64,000 nt of DNA from NCBI RefSeq assembly GCF_947498095.1, contig NZ_CANMJE010000002.1, positions 372,001-436,000 of the forward strand, read 5' to 3'. Below are positions 17,342 to 26,524 of this stretch, piece after piece. The position numbers were made by a program, and so were the translations under genes. This DNA is from an uncultured Shimia sp. (lineage in GTDB: Bacteria > Pseudomonadota > Alphaproteobacteria > Rhodobacterales > Rhodobacteraceae). The notes beneath the pieces were generated by a model that had not been told where the DNA came from, searched no databases, and saw only the letters and a program-made list of their open reading frames with translations. How positions within the stretch are numbered: position 1 is the stretch's first letter; each line of letters begins with the position of its first letter.

Positions 17342-19894
17342 GTGCTAAGAGCCATTCTTACATTTCTCGGCAGCATCTTCACTTTTGTGACGATGGGTCT
17401 CGCCGTGGTTGCTCTGTCTATCGGGGCGGTCCTGTGGATGTATGGGCGGGATTTGCCGAGCCACGAAAGCTTGGCGCAATATAAACCCCCAACGATCAGC
17501 CGTATTTATTCGAACGAAGGTCGGATCATTGATGAGTTCGCCCGCGAACGCCGGTTGTTTGTGCCTTCAGATCAAATCCCCGATCTCGTGAAACAGGCGT
17601 TCATCTCTGCGGAAGACAAGAATTTTTATCATCACTCAGGGTATGACGCCCGCGGGATTGCCGCAGCAGGGGTCGAAGCCATTCGCTCGCGCGGTCAGAC
17701 GGTTCGTGGCGCCTCGACAATCACGCAGCAGGTGATGAAAAACTTCCTCCTGTCTGGTGACCGCAAGATCGAGCGGAAGATCAAAGAAATCATTTTGGCG
17801 ACACGGGTCGAAGAGACACTGAGCAAAGATCAAATTCTGGAGCTTTACCTGAACGAGATTTTCCTGGGTCAGAACTCTTACGGTGTGGCCGCTGCCGCAC
17901 AGACCTATTTCAACAAATCCCTGTCAGATCTTGAACCGCATGAGGCGGCAACATTGGCGTCCATGCCGAAGGCGCCGGGCAAATTCCACCCGGTTCGCAA
18001 TTATGACCGCGTGTTGTCGCGCCGCAACTTTGTTCTGAAAGAAATGGCCGAGAACGGTTACATCACCGAAGCGGCCTATGAAGCGGAAAAGGCGTTGCCA
18101 CTGCGGTCCGTGCAAAATGGCGACTTTGACAGTTTCAAATCTGCTCTGCCGCCGCGCGACTATTTCACCGATGAAATTCGCCGCCAATTGAGCGTGGATT
18201 TTGGGGAAGAGGAATTCTTCACCGGTGGCATGACCGTGCGCGCGACTATTGATCCAGAGATGCAAGAGATTGCGGCGCGTGCGCTGCGTCATGCACTTGA
18301 AAAGTATGACCGTTCGCGCGGCTTGTGGCGTGGAACAGGTTTAAAGCTGGCCGCGGAACAATTGGCCGATGAGGCCACATGGCGCGAAGCACTTGGGGCA
18401 CTGGAGGTTTCGCGCGATGTAGACCTCGAAGGCCATTGGTATCCGGCAGTTGTGCTGGAGGTTGGCAATAACGATGCCCGCATCGGGATCGAAGGTGTTG
18501 AGGACGACGATGATGGTCATTGGATTCCTGCCAAGGATGTAACCTGGGCGCGTAAGCTGAACGAAGATGGCACCCGTGGACGTAAGGCCAAAGTGGCCGG
18601 AGATCTCGTTGATGTTGGTGACGTTGTGTTGGTGCGCGCGATTACCAAAGAAGAGAGCGGCGAGTTCGTACGCTGGTCGTTGCGGCAGGTCCCGGAAGTG
18701 CAGGGCGGCTTTATGGCGATGGACGTCAACAACGGCCGCGTGATTGCGATGCAGGGTGGCTTCTCATATCAGGATTCGGTCTTTAACCGCGCGACACAAG
18801 CCAAACGGCAGCCCGGTTCATCCTTTAAGCCCTTTGTCTACGCCTCGGCACTGGACAGCGGTTACAGCCCGGCGACCATCGTGATTGATGCGCCGATTGA
18901 AATTGATACGCCGCAAGGCGTATGGCGCCCGCGCAACTCGACCAACAAGTTCTACGGGCCAACCCCTCTGCGAACCGGTATTGAAATGAGCCGGAACCTC
19001 ATGACCATTCGTCTGGCGCAAGAGGTCGGCATGGAAGTCGTGGCCGACTATGCAGAACGCTTTGGCGTTTATGACGATATGGGGAAATTCCTTGCCAACT
19101 CACTCGGGTCTGAGGAAACCACGCTTTTCCAGATGGTTGCGGCCTATGCCATGTTCGCCAACGGTGGTGAACGGGTTGAGCCAACCCTGGTGGACCGCGT
19201 ACAGGACCGCTATGGCAAGACGATCTATCGTCACGACCAGCGCGAATGTACCGATTGTGATCGGGCTGATATCGCCACCAACCGTGGCCCGCGTATTGTG
19301 ACCAATCGCGAGCGGGTGATGGATGCGGTGACTGCCTATCAGCTGACTTCAATGATGCAGGGTGTTGTGACGCGCGGCACGGCCTCCAGTCAGGTCCAGC
19401 TGCCTGTGCCAATCGCGGGCAAGACCGGCACCACTAACGAAGCCAAAGACGTCTGGTTTGTCGGCTTTTCTAGCACTGTTGTTGCAGGCTGTTACATCGG
19501 CCATGACCGCCCACGTCCTTTGGGGGCAGGGACCTATGGGGGCACCACCTGTGGCCCGGTTTTCCAAGAGTTCATGAGTGAGGCCATCAAGAAATACGGT
19601 GGCGGTAAGTTCCGCGTGCCTCCGGGCGGACATTTCATCAAGATCGACCGCTACTCTGGCGCGCGTTTGGCCAATGATGCGTCCGGTCCGAGTGTTGTGG
19701 CGGAGTACTTCCGTGATGGCGAAGAGCCGATCTTTGGTATCACTTTTGACGGTGGCTTTGCGATGGGATCGAACCTGCCATTGTTCGACGAGGTGCATGC
19801 AACCGGAACCGAAGTCACGACGTCAGATGGCGAAACCACTGTGGTTGGACCCAAAGCGACGTTTGGCACCATGAGTTCGGGTGGTCTTTACTAA
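17342..19894 (+). CDS. Penicillin-binding protein 1A (class A PBP)
   Basis: An 850-residue bifunctional cell-wall synthase anchored by one N-terminal membrane helix (about 7-33). The glycosyltransferase domain has catalytic E91 in SAEDKNFYHH and the RGASTITQQVMKN and KEIILATRVE motifs. The transpeptidase has the SxxK nucleophile S493 in PGSSFKPFVY, SxN in SRNLMT, and K694-T-G in GKTGTTNEAKDVWF. A PCB_OB-like insert lies between the two. The start is GTG at 17342 with GGAG six bases upstream; an overlapping ATG one frame away stops immediately. Full family length. Gene symbol mrcA/ponA would fit but is not fixed here. Confidence 0.95.
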   Translation: MLRAILTFLGSIFTFVTMGLAVVALSIGAVLWMYGRDLPSHESLAQYKPPTISRIYSNEGRIIDEFARERRLFVPSDQIPDLVKQAFISAEDKNFYHHSGYDARGIAAAGVEAIRSRGQTVRGASTITQQVMKNFLLSGDRKIERKIKEIILATRVEETLSKDQILELYLNEIFLGQNSYGVAAAAQTYFNKSLSDLEPHEAATLASMPKAPGKFHPVRNYDRVLSRRNFVLKEMAENGYITEAAYEAEKALPLRSVQNGDFDSFKSALPPRDYFTDEIRRQLSVDFGEEEFFTGGMTVRATIDPEMQEIAARALRHALEKYDRSRGLWRGTGLKLAAEQLADEATWREALGALEVSRDVDLEGHWYPAVVLEVGNNDARIGIEGVEDDDDGHWIPAKDVTWARKLNEDGTRGRKAKVAGDLVDVGDVVLVRAITKEESGEFVRWSLRQVPEVQGGFMAMDVNNGRVIAMQGGFSYQDSVFNRATQAKRQPGSSFKPFVYASALDSGYSPATIVIDAPIEIDTPQGVWRPRNSTNKFYGPTPLRTGIEMSRNLMTIRLAQEVGMEVVADYAERFGVYDDMGKFLANSLGSEETTLFQMVAAYAMFANGGERVEPTLVDRVQDRYGKTIYRHDQRECTDCDRADIATNRGPRIVTNRERVMDAVTAYQLTSMMQGVVTRGTASSQVQLPVPIAGKTGTTNEAKDVWFVGFSSTVVAGCYIGHDRPRPLGAGTYGGTTCGPVFQEFMSEAIKKYGGGKFRVPPGGHFIKIDRYSGARLANDASGPSVVAEYFRDGEEPIFGITFDGGFAMGSNLPLFDEVHATGTEVTTSDGETTVVGPKATFGTMSSGGLY

Positions 19895-20026
19895 CGGGCA
19901 TCACTCCGTCTGGCACATCTTCCAGCATTTTGAAGCAATCGCTTTGCGAGACCGACTGGTGCCTTGCCCGCGCTCATGGGGTGGTTTATCACCCAAGCCT
20001 GACCAAATTTGAATGGATCCGACCCG

Positions 20027-21154
20027 ATGCGCGCCGAAGCCCAGAACACTGTTGCCAAGATCGAGAAATCTCTGGAGCTTTTGCGCCAGCGGATGGATTG
20101 GGAGACGGCGTCTTTTCGGTTGGAAGAATTCAACGCCCGCGTCGAAGACCCTGACTTGTGGAACGATCCGGAAGCCGCACAAAAACTGATGCGCGAGCGT
20201 CAGAACCTGGTTGATGCAATTGAGACCTGTACATCGATTGAAACTGACATGAACGACAATGTCGAACTGATCGAACTGGGTGAAATGGAAGAAGACGAAG
20301 AGGTCGTCGCCGACGCCGAAGCGGCTTTGACCAAACTGGCTGTGAAGGCTGCGGAAAAAGAGCTCGAAGCCTTGCTGGACGGCGAAGCGGACGGCAATGA
20401 CACGTTTCTTGAGATCAACTCGGGCGCTGGTGGTACCGAAAGCTGTGACTGGGCGTCGATGCTGGCGCGTATGTATGTGCGTTGGGCTGAGAAAAAAGGC
20501 TACAAGGTCGAGCTGCAATCAGAGACAGCCGGTGAAGAAGCGGGCATCAAATCTGCCGCTTACAAAATCTCGGGGCACAATGCCTATGGGTGGCTGAAAT
20601 CTGAAAGCGGTGTTCATCGTCTGGTGCGTATTTCGCCCTTTGACAGTGCCGCCAAGCGCCATACCTCTTTCACCTCGGTAAAAGTCTACCCTGTGGTCGA
20701 TGACAATATCGAAATTGAAGTGAACCCCGCAGACATCCGGATCGATACCTATCGTTCGTCAGGCGCAGGTGGTCAGCACGTAAACACCACCGACTCGGCG
20801 GTGCGGATTACCCACCATCCTACGGGTATCGTGACCACGAGCTCGGAAAAATCCCAACACCAGAACCGTGACATTGCCATGAAGGCGCTGAAGTCTCGGT
20901 TGTATCAGATGGAATTGGATAAGCGGTCTGCTCTGGTCAATGAGGTGCATGAGAACGCTGGCGATGCGGGCTGGGGTAACCAGATCCGGTCTTACGTGTT
21001 GCAGCCCTATCAGATGGTCAAAGATCTGCGCACCAACTTTGAGACCTCGGATACCAAGGGCGTGCTGGATGGTGATCTGGATGGGATCATGGCGGCCACC
21101 CTTGCGATGGACGCCTCTGGCAAGAGCCGCGCCGACGCGCAATCCGAGGACTAG
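20027..21154 (+). CDS. prfB: Peptide chain release factor 2
   Basis: RF2 recognises UGA and UAA and triggers peptide release. The 375-residue protein contains the GGQ catalytic motif at residues 248-250 ([10 protein letters not shown]) and the codon-recognition SPF loop in [15 protein letters not shown]. The ATG at 20027 (MRAEAQNTV) fits the family N-terminus. Unlike Escherichia coli prfB there is no in-frame UGA and no programmed +1 frameshift: the equivalent region reads straight through as LRQRMDWE. Autoregulation by RF2 level through that mechanism is therefore absent. Confidence 0.97.
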   Translation: MRAEAQNTVAKIEKSLELLRQRMDWETASFRLEEFNARVEDPDLWNDPEAAQKLMRERQNLVDAIETCTSIETDMNDNVELIELGEMEEDEEVVADAEAALTKLAVKAAEKELEALLDGEADGNDTFLEINSGAGGTESCDWASMLARMYVRWAEKKGYKVELQSETAGEEAGIKSAAYKISGHNAYGWLKSESGVHRLVRISPFDSAAKRHTSFTSVKVYPVVDDNIEIEVNPADIRIDTYRSSGAGGQHVNTTDSAVRITHHPTGIVTTSSEKSQHQNRDIAMKALKSRLYQMELDKRSALVNEVHENAGDAGWGNQIRSYVLQPYQMVKDLRTNFETSDTKGVLDGDLDGIMAATLAMDASGKSRADAQSED

Positions 21155-21157
21155 GGC

Positions 21158-21171
21158 AGGGGCCAGCCCCT
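21158..21171. repeat. GC-rich palindromic hairpin after prfB
   Basis: AGGGGC and GCCCCT with a 2-base loop, 4 bases after the prfB stop. It shares its core with the hairpins at 12565-12583 and 29242-29256. No U-run follows, so it is a possible weak terminator or small dispersed palindrome. Confidence 0.45.
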
Positions 21172-21288
21172 CTTGGCCCCGGACAAGGTCCGGTGCCAAT
21201 TCACCCCGGGATATTTAGAGCCAAAAGAAGCCTGGACCTTGCATGCAGCTGCGAGGACGGTAGCCTGTTGTCATTGAGGGAGGCAGTA

Positions 21289-22704
21289 ATGGACATACTG
21301 GACCGGGACGCGGTGGAGATTCTGGCTGCGCTGCACGCAGGTGAAATGACGTGTGAAGCGCTAATGGCCGAGACCTTGGCGCGGATCAAAGCCGTGAATG
21401 GCAGCGTCAACGCCTTGGTATCGCTGCGTGATTCCGCAACACTGATGAATGAGGCGCGCGCGGCCGATCAAGTTCAGCGTGAAGAGCGCGGCGCGCTTCA
21501 TGGTCTGCCTTTTGCCGTCAAAGACCTCGCCGCGTTGGTCGGCCTACCTAATTCGCAAGGCTCGCCGCTCTATGCCGATCAGGTACCCCAGCAGGATGAT
21601 ACATTGGTAGCCCGGCTACATGCTGCTGGCGTGATCTTTGTTGGCAAAAGCAATGTCCCAGAGTTCGGTCTCGGTTCGCACAGTTACAATCCGGTCTTTG
21701 GCGTGACACGCAACCCCTATGACACCACGCGCGCAGCAGGGGGCTCGTCCGGAGGCGCCGCGGCGGCACTGGCCACGGGAATGGTTTCGCTGGCGGATGG
21801 ATCGGACATGATGGGGTCTTTGCGCAACCCGGCAGCCTTTTGCAATGTCTATGGATTTCGCCCCAGTTGGGGCGTGGTGCCCCGCGAACCGGGAAGCGAA
21901 ACGTTTCTTCAACAACTCTCCACCCTCGGACCGATGGCCCGCAGCCCACGTGACATGGCGTTGATGATGTCGGTGATTGCCGCGCCCAACCCTATGGTTC
22001 CACACAATGCCCCTGTGCAGGACTGGACGCTTGAGCCGCCGCAGTCGCTGTCCAACGTATCGGTCGGGTGGCTCGGTGATTGGGGCAGCGCCTATCCGAT
22101 GGAACCGGGCATTCTTGAGATGTGTGAAGCGGGGCTAAAAGGCTCTGGCTTTCATGTGGAGGGGCTGGACGCCCCGTTTGCCGCTGAAGATTTATGGTCC
22201 AGCTGGACAACCTTGCGCCATTGGGCCGTATCGGCAGAACTGGCTGCGGATTATTCAAACTCAGAGCGCCGCGCACAACTGAAACCAGAGGCGCAATGGG
22301 AAACCGAAAGAGGTCTGGCGCTAACCGCGTCGCAGATCAGCCAGGCAGGTGCATTGCGGGCGCGTTGGTATGAAGTTCTGGCGGACGTGCTTCAACGTTA
22401 TGACGCGTTGGCGCTGCCCGTGTCCCAAGTCTGGCCCTTTGATGCAGACATTCCTTGGCCGCGTGAAATCAATGGGCAGGTGATGGACACCTACCATCGA
22501 TGGATGGAAGTTGTTGTCCCTGTCAGCCTGGCCGGCGTGCCTGCCATCAGTTTGCCGATTGGCTTTGGCGACAGGGGATTGCCGATGGGGGTACAACTGT
22601 TCACAGCCAAAGGACGCGATCGTGACCTGTTGAATTGGGCACAAGCCTATCACGACACTACTGGTTGGCCGCAAAAGTGTCGGGCTCATATTCAGAACAG
22701 TTGA
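21289..22704 (+). CDS. Amidase-signature hydrolase
   Basis: A 471-residue member of the amidase-signature family (GatA-like). The Ser-cisSer-Lys triad is visible: the lysine in PFAVKDLAALVG, the cis-Ser in GGSSGGAAAALA, and the nucleophilic Ser in the segment SDMMGSLRNPAAFC, where the more usual GSDTGGS is replaced by MMGS. The ATG at 21289 is preceded by the strong GAGGGAGG. There is no gatB or gatC nearby and the C-terminal region differs from transamidase GatA, so a free-standing hydrolase of amides is more likely. Substrate is unknown. Confidence 0.88.
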   Translation: MDILDRDAVEILAALHAGEMTCEALMAETLARIKAVNGSVNALVSLRDSATLMNEARAADQVQREERGALHGLPFAVKDLAALVGLPNSQGSPLYADQVPQQDDTLVARLHAAGVIFVGKSNVPEFGLGSHSYNPVFGVTRNPYDTTRAAGGSSGGAAAALATGMVSLADGSDMMGSLRNPAAFCNVYGFRPSWGVVPREPGSETFLQQLSTLGPMARSPRDMALMMSVIAAPNPMVPHNAPVQDWTLEPPQSLSNVSVGWLGDWGSAYPMEPGILEMCEAGLKGSGFHVEGLDAPFAAEDLWSSWTTLRHWAVSAELAADYSNSERRAQLKPEAQWETERGLALTASQISQAGALRARWYEVLADVLQRYDALALPVSQVWPFDADIPWPREINGQVMDTYHRWMEVVVPVSLAGVPAISLPIGFGDRGLPMGVQLFTAKGRDRDLLNWAQAYHDTTGWPQKCRAHIQNS

Positions 22705-22767
22705 TTTGTGTAAGCCCAGAGGGTCTTATCACATAACATTGGGCGACATGCATTTTGGGAGGAGTGG

Positions 22768-23571
22768 ATGCCGGATAAGCCAGAACTGGGCGTACCCCCG
22801 CTGGGAGAGGTGACTTTCGCGATGTTGCGGGGGGCGTTGGCGCGCGGATGGAAGGATTTCCTGGCTCGGCCCGGATATGGTTTCGTGTTTTCGGCGTTCT
22901 ATGTGATCGCTGGCTGGTTTTTGACGTGGCTTACGGTGGAAACCGGTCATACCTATTGGCTGGTGTTTGCCGCGATTGGCTTTCCCTTGATCGGCCCCTT
23001 TGCTGCAGTGGGACTTTACGAGGTCTCGCGGCGTCTTGAACAAGGGCGCGCGATGGACATCTACGCGATTTTTGGCGTGATCGGGCGGCAGGGGAAACGG
23101 CAACTGCCGTCTATCTGTGCGGTGATCATTATTGTATTTCTGTTCTGGTTCTTTCTGGCGCATATGATTTTTGCACTGTTCCTGGGCCTTTCAACCATGA
23201 CCAATGTCTCAACATCCTTTGAAGTCTACCTGACCGGCAATGGTTTGGTGATGTTGGTGGTTGGATCGGTGGTTGGCGCGCTCTTTGCGTTGCTGTTGTA
23301 CATGATAACCGTGATCTCTTTGCCCTTGTTGCTGGATCGCGAGGTGGACTTTGTCACCGCCATGATCACCAGTTTTCAGGCCGTTTCACAGAACTTCATT
23401 CCAATGATATTTTGGGCGGCCCTTATTGCAGGGCTCACCTTTCTGTCGCTTCTTCCCGGGTTTATGGGCCTTTTCATTGTTTTGCCGCTGTTGGGGCACG
23501 CGACCTGGCATCTCTATTCTCTGATGAAAGAGGCCGGTGTGGACGAAGAGGATTTGGCAGAAACTACCTGA
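22768..23571 (+). CDS. DUF2189-type integral membrane protein
   Basis: A 267-residue inner-membrane protein with about six hydrophobic helices: [76 protein letters not shown], a helix near 210-225 and one near 230-250. The segment [22 protein letters not shown] is characteristic of the DUF2189 family. No function is established. The start ATG has AGGAG upstream. It stands alone, convergent with the small gene at 23579. Confidence 0.8.
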   Translation: MPDKPELGVPPLGEVTFAMLRGALARGWKDFLARPGYGFVFSAFYVIAGWFLTWLTVETGHTYWLVFAAIGFPLIGPFAAVGLYEVSRRLEQGRAMDIYAIFGVIGRQGKRQLPSICAVIIIVFLFWFFLAHMIFALFLGLSTMTNVSTSFEVYLTGNGLVMLVVGSVVGALFALLLYMITVISLPLLLDREVDFVTAMITSFQAVSQNFIPMIFWAALIAGLTFLSLLPGFMGLFIVLPLLGHATWHLYSLMKEAGVDEEDLAETT

Positions 23572-23578
23572 CCACCGT

Positions 23579-23794
23579 TTATTGCTCGCGCCCCATGTGT
23601 CTAAGGCGCTGGCGGAGCGCATCCGCGCGTGCATCGTTTATCTCCAACGCAAACACATAGGCATGCGTCAGGAAGAACCCCAGTTCAGTCTCATCCTGCG
23701 CCTGATCTGCGGCCTCGGTGTAGAGTGAGACCAGTGCCGCCCTGTCATGGCTCGCATGGGCCTTCAGTAAGCGTTGGTCGAGACTGTCCGTCAC
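23579..23794 (-). CDS. Small helical protein coupled to the Rieske oxygenase
   Basis: A 71-residue, all-helical, soluble protein rich in Ala, Leu, Asp and Arg, with no recognisable motif (central segment YTEAADQAQDETELGFFLTH). Its ATG overlaps the stop of the upstream Rieske gene in an ATGA, which suggests translational coupling and shared function. It could be an assembly or regulatory partner of the oxygenase. Single-TPR-like helices are plausible, but no family is named. Confidence 0.7.
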   Translation of the reverse strand: MTDSLDQRLLKAHASHDRAALVSLYTEAADQAQDETELGFFLTHAYVFALEINDARADALRQRLRHMGREQ

Positions 23795-24942
23795 TCTGCC
23801 GCCTGCGGCAGGTCACGGTCTGACAGGCGCGACGCGACCCAGGAATGGAAACAGTGGGTCGGCCCATCCATTGCGGGGGAGAACCGCCCGCCATCGAACC
23901 CCAGTGCATGGCGACCCTGCTGCATGCCTTCGACAACAAAAACGTCTTCTTCAAAAACCACCCGCCATTGTTCGGTGTTTTTGCCCCGCATGTCTGCATC
24001 GGTTTCCGGCGTGGCATAATAGAGGTGAATATGCTCAACAGTTCGGTCCAGTGCCAAGGGTTCCAGTACGATGGCGAAAGCATGATCGCGTTGCGCGCCA
24101 AGCAACACGTTGGGATAGACGGCGATGTATTCGGCGCCTTGGTCCCATTGGTCTGAGAGTCCCTCAAAATCCGGGAAAGTGGTGCCATCGTCGCCTTTGA
24201 GCTGTTGATAGACCAACGTGCCCTGACCCGAGTAGAGGCCTGCTTCGTTAATGTTGTAATGATCTTCCAGTCGCGAGATTGCGTTTAGCCCCGGATGGAC
24301 CCACGGCAGATGATAAGCCTCGCAGAAATTCTCAACTGCGAGTTTCCAGTTGCTTTGAACTTCCAGATCAAATCGGCTGTCCGAGCCGCCGTGATAAAGC
24401 GGCTTTTCCACTTCCGACCAGCGCTTGAGAAGATCCGCGTGCACCTCTTCAAAGGCTGGCGCGTCGCCAGAGACGTTGACGAATACAACGTCGCGCCAGA
24501 TATGGCTGCGCACTTCGATCAGGCCAAGGTCTTCGCGTTTCATGCAATCATGCGTGTTTTGGCCTGGGCCGCCCACATGCGGCGTGGTGACCAGACGCCC
24601 ATTCGTCGCGTAGCACCAGGAGTGATAGGGACAGCGGATGGCCCCTTCGATTTTACGCGGTTCATCAACAAGGATCATGCCACGGTGGCGACAGGTGTTG
24701 TAAAAGACCCGAACTTCTCCCTCTTTGTCACGGATTAACAAAAGAGGCATGCCCAGAAAGCTTAGTGGCACCGCGTCGCCGGGTTCCGGGACATCCGCTG
24801 CGACAGCGAGGCCGGTCCAGGTAGACTGCAATACGGCCTGTTTCTCATCTTCGAAACAGCTCGCGTCAGTGTACCACTTATTGCCAAGACCATTGGCAGT
24901 CTCAATAGGGCGCATGACCCCGGAAAGGTTTGGCTGTGTCAT
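23791..24942 (-). CDS. Rieske aromatic-ring-hydroxylating-type oxygenase, alpha subunit
   Basis: A 383-residue Rieske non-heme iron oxygenase. The Rieske 2Fe-2S ligands are C84 and H86 (CRHRG) and C104 and H107 (CPYHSW). The mononuclear iron site has H211 and H216 in EAYHLPWVHP, with a late acidic ligand in the EEDVFVVEG segment. Despite the family name, members of this branch often demethylate or hydroxylate quaternary amines or similar small substrates; which one is not determinable. No ferredoxin reductase gene lies nearby, so it must borrow one. I chose the ATG at 24942 (MTQPNLSG); the frame is open to 24969. A divergence-free XRE gene lies upstream on the same strand. Confidence 0.9.
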   Translation of the reverse strand: MTQPNLSGVMRPIETANGLGNKWYTDASCFEDEKQAVLQSTWTGLAVAADVPEPGDAVPLSFLGMPLLLIRDKEGEVRVFYNTCRHRGMILVDEPRKIEGAIRCPYHSWCYATNGRLVTTPHVGGPGQNTHDCMKREDLGLIEVRSHIWRDVVFVNVSGDAPAFEEVHADLLKRWSEVEKPLYHGGSDSRFDLEVQSNWKLAVENFCEAYHLPWVHPGLNAISRLEDHYNINEAGLYSGQGTLVYQQLKGDDGTTFPDFEGLSDQWDQGAEYIAVYPNVLLGAQRDHAFAIVLEPLALDRTVEHIHLYYATPETDADMRGKNTEQWRVVFEEDVFVVEGMQQGRHALGFDGGRFSPAMDGPTHCFHSWVASRLSDRDLPQAAE

Positions 24943-25062
24943 CCTGTGCTCCTGTTTCCCGCGACTCAAATCATACGCGCAATTGCATCAGTCAATTGCT
25001 GATCTGCGACTCGACAATGCGATTCGCGACACGAATTCGTTTCTGACCGGGGCTAATAGGCG

Positions 25063-25878
25063 TCAGGAAAACGGGCGATCCAGTTGCAATAACTTGCGGT
25101 GATAGGGGATCAGCTCATCGGGTTTGCAAAACCCGACCGAGCGTGCAGCACTTAGCACGGCGCCAGTGTCTGACCCAAGATGCTCATAGACCAGACGGGC
25201 CGCACGGCAACCGGTAACAGTTTCCCGTACGGTGCGAGTGGCGTACCCAATCCAATAGTGATTTTGAAACGATGCGACCCGGCTGAGATAGTTGAACGAA
25301 GTCGCCATCGTGTTCTTGTGGGACACAAGCGCGGCAAGACCGTCTTCCTGCGGCAAAACGACTCCGCGGAACTCTCGCGTTTTCTGATCTGTGGGAAGCC
25401 CTTGTTGGCGCATACCTTCTTTGGCTTCATAACCTCGGATAAACGTATGTTTGTCTTGGCGAAATACATAGACCAGACCGATGATAATCAGATCAGCTTC
25501 GGTGAAGCTCAGTCTTGAAAACCGATAAAACCCGTCCGGAAAGACATCTTGTGGAATGTCAGTCATTCCAGTCCCGACAAAGTCAGCGATGAGTGGATGA
25601 TTGAGCACACCACGTTCGGTGGACAAGCTGTTGATGGGTTCCAGAAGGATGCGGGCATCCACATCAAAAAACTGGCACATCCGGTGCAAAACGTCAGGTC
25701 GTGGAAAGCTCTCGCCCGAGAGGTAGCGATTGAATTGCGTGCGATTGATGCCCAGTTCCCGACACAGCTGGGAAACAGACGGATATCGGTCCGCCAGAAT
25801 CCGCAGGTTTGCACCGAAAATTTTCCGAAGTTCCGCTGGAGACGGTTGAGAATCTTGGGTTCCCGAGGCGTTTGTCAA
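25063..25878 (-). CDS. XRE-family transcriptional regulator
   Basis: A 271-residue regulator with an N-terminal Cro/C1-type helix-turn-helix (about 22-75: LCRELGINRTQFNRYLSGE) and a C-terminal domain of about 180 residues of unknown ligand. It lies 120 bases upstream of the Rieske gene on the same strand, so regulation of that gene is a reasonable inference. Upstream of its start are four phased GGCRC repeats (25916-25990) that could be its operator. Confidence 0.85.
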   Translation of the reverse strand: MTNASGTQDSQPSPAELRKIFGANLRILADRYPSVSQLCRELGINRTQFNRYLSGESFPRPDVLHRMCQFFDVDARILLEPINSLSTERGVLNHPLIADFVGTGMTDIPQDVFPDGFYRFSRLSFTEADLIIIGLVYVFRQDKHTFIRGYEAKEGMRQQGLPTDQKTREFRGVVLPQEDGLAALVSHKNTMATSFNYLSRVASFQNHYWIGYATRTVRETVTGCRAARLVYEHLGSDTGAVLSAARSVGFCKPDELIPYHRKLLQLDRPFS

Positions 25879-25915
25879 TGCAATCTCCGGTTGATTTTTT
25901 TTGTTTTACTCGCGC

Positions 25916-25990
25916 TTAAGGCGCAACTGTATCCGATACTTGGCGCAGATTGACGCTATTTGGCGCCACTGTGATGCAGTTTGGCACCAG
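25916..25990 (+). promoter_or_regulatory. Four phased direct repeats between the XRE gene and the divergent gene
   Basis: The element GGCGC or GGCAC occurs at 25920, 25942, 25962 and 25983, three of them inside TTGGCRC. Spacings are 22, 20 and 21 bases, about two helical turns, so all copies face the same side of the DNA. This is the layout expected for cooperative binding by a repressor or activator. The nearby XRE protein is the obvious candidate; binding is inferred. Confidence 0.5.
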
Positions 25991-26004
25991 GAGTTTGTCT
26001 TGTC

Positions 26005-26023
26005 GACACAATTTCGTTGTGTC
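26005..26023 (+). promoter_or_regulatory. GACACAA-N5-TTGTGTC inverted repeat
   Basis: A perfect 7-base dyad with a 5-base spacer lies 79 bases before the gene at 26102. Its size and symmetry fit an operator for a dimeric regulator, distinct from the direct repeats just upstream. The cognate protein is not known. Confidence 0.45.
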
Positions 26024-26101
26024 CGACGCCCAAATTTCAATGTGCAGGTCGGGAAACTTTTGTGAAACTCATAGGGAGGGCAAAAAGGAGTTAGAACTCA
26101 G

Positions 26102-26467
26102 ATGCTTGGCGTGGTTCTGTGGAGTGATAATGCGGATAAAAAAGCGGTTATCTGGTGCGAAGATCAAGGCGATTTAGCTTTTTTTAACGGGGACAATTAC
26201 ATGCCTCGAGAACTGGTGGACTTGGACGCCGGAGACTTGGTTCATTTCGAACTTCAGCAAGAAAAGCACCTGCGCTATGCCCACAATCCTCGGCGTATCG
26301 AACAAGGGGCGTACGAGGGCTTGGCGGGTGCGCTGCAAGAGGCTGCGAAGCCACGCCAGCCAAATGAAATGGGCAGGTCTGCGACCAAGCCGCAAGCTTC
26401 GGCAGACGTGATTCTGTTTACCCCCCATGTTACTGAGAGAGCGGACCGCGAACTGGTTGCTGTCTAA
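26102..26467 (+). CDS. Conserved-looking small protein of unknown function
   Basis: A 121-residue soluble protein. The N-terminal part (1-65) looks like a small beta domain (LGVVLWSDNADKKAVIWCED, then LDAGDLVHFEL), reminiscent of short nucleic-acid-binding or cold-shock-like folds, though no signature is present. The C-terminal half is polar and low in structure. A good Shine-Dalgarno (AAAGGAG) lies upstream, and a strong terminator follows directly, so this is a real single-gene unit. Function is not known. Confidence 0.7.
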   Translation: MLGVVLWSDNADKKAVIWCEDQGDLAFFNGDNYMPRELVDLDAGDLVHFELQQEKHLRYAHNPRRIEQGAYEGLAGALQEAAKPRQPNEMGRSATKPQASADVILFTPHVTERADRELVAV

Positions 26468-26471
26468 ACGC

Positions 26472-26502
26472 AAAGGGGACCGTTTATTGGTCCCCTTTTT
26501 TT
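26472..26502 (+). terminator. Rho-independent terminator
   Basis: A 10-base perfect stem (AAAGGGGACC and GGTCCCCTTT) with a 7-base loop is followed by an uninterrupted run of seven Ts on the plus strand, 5 bases after the stop at 26467. Confidence 0.93.
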
Positions 26503-26524
26503 AACACTTGATCGGTTCTGACTG

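Noticed and set aside
20027-20120. Expected programmed frameshift in prfB
   Set aside because: The region reads straight through without an internal stop, so there is no frameshift here.
24980-25000. CAATTGC direct repeat before the Rieske gene
   Set aside because: Only two short copies 13 bases apart; too weak to call an operator.
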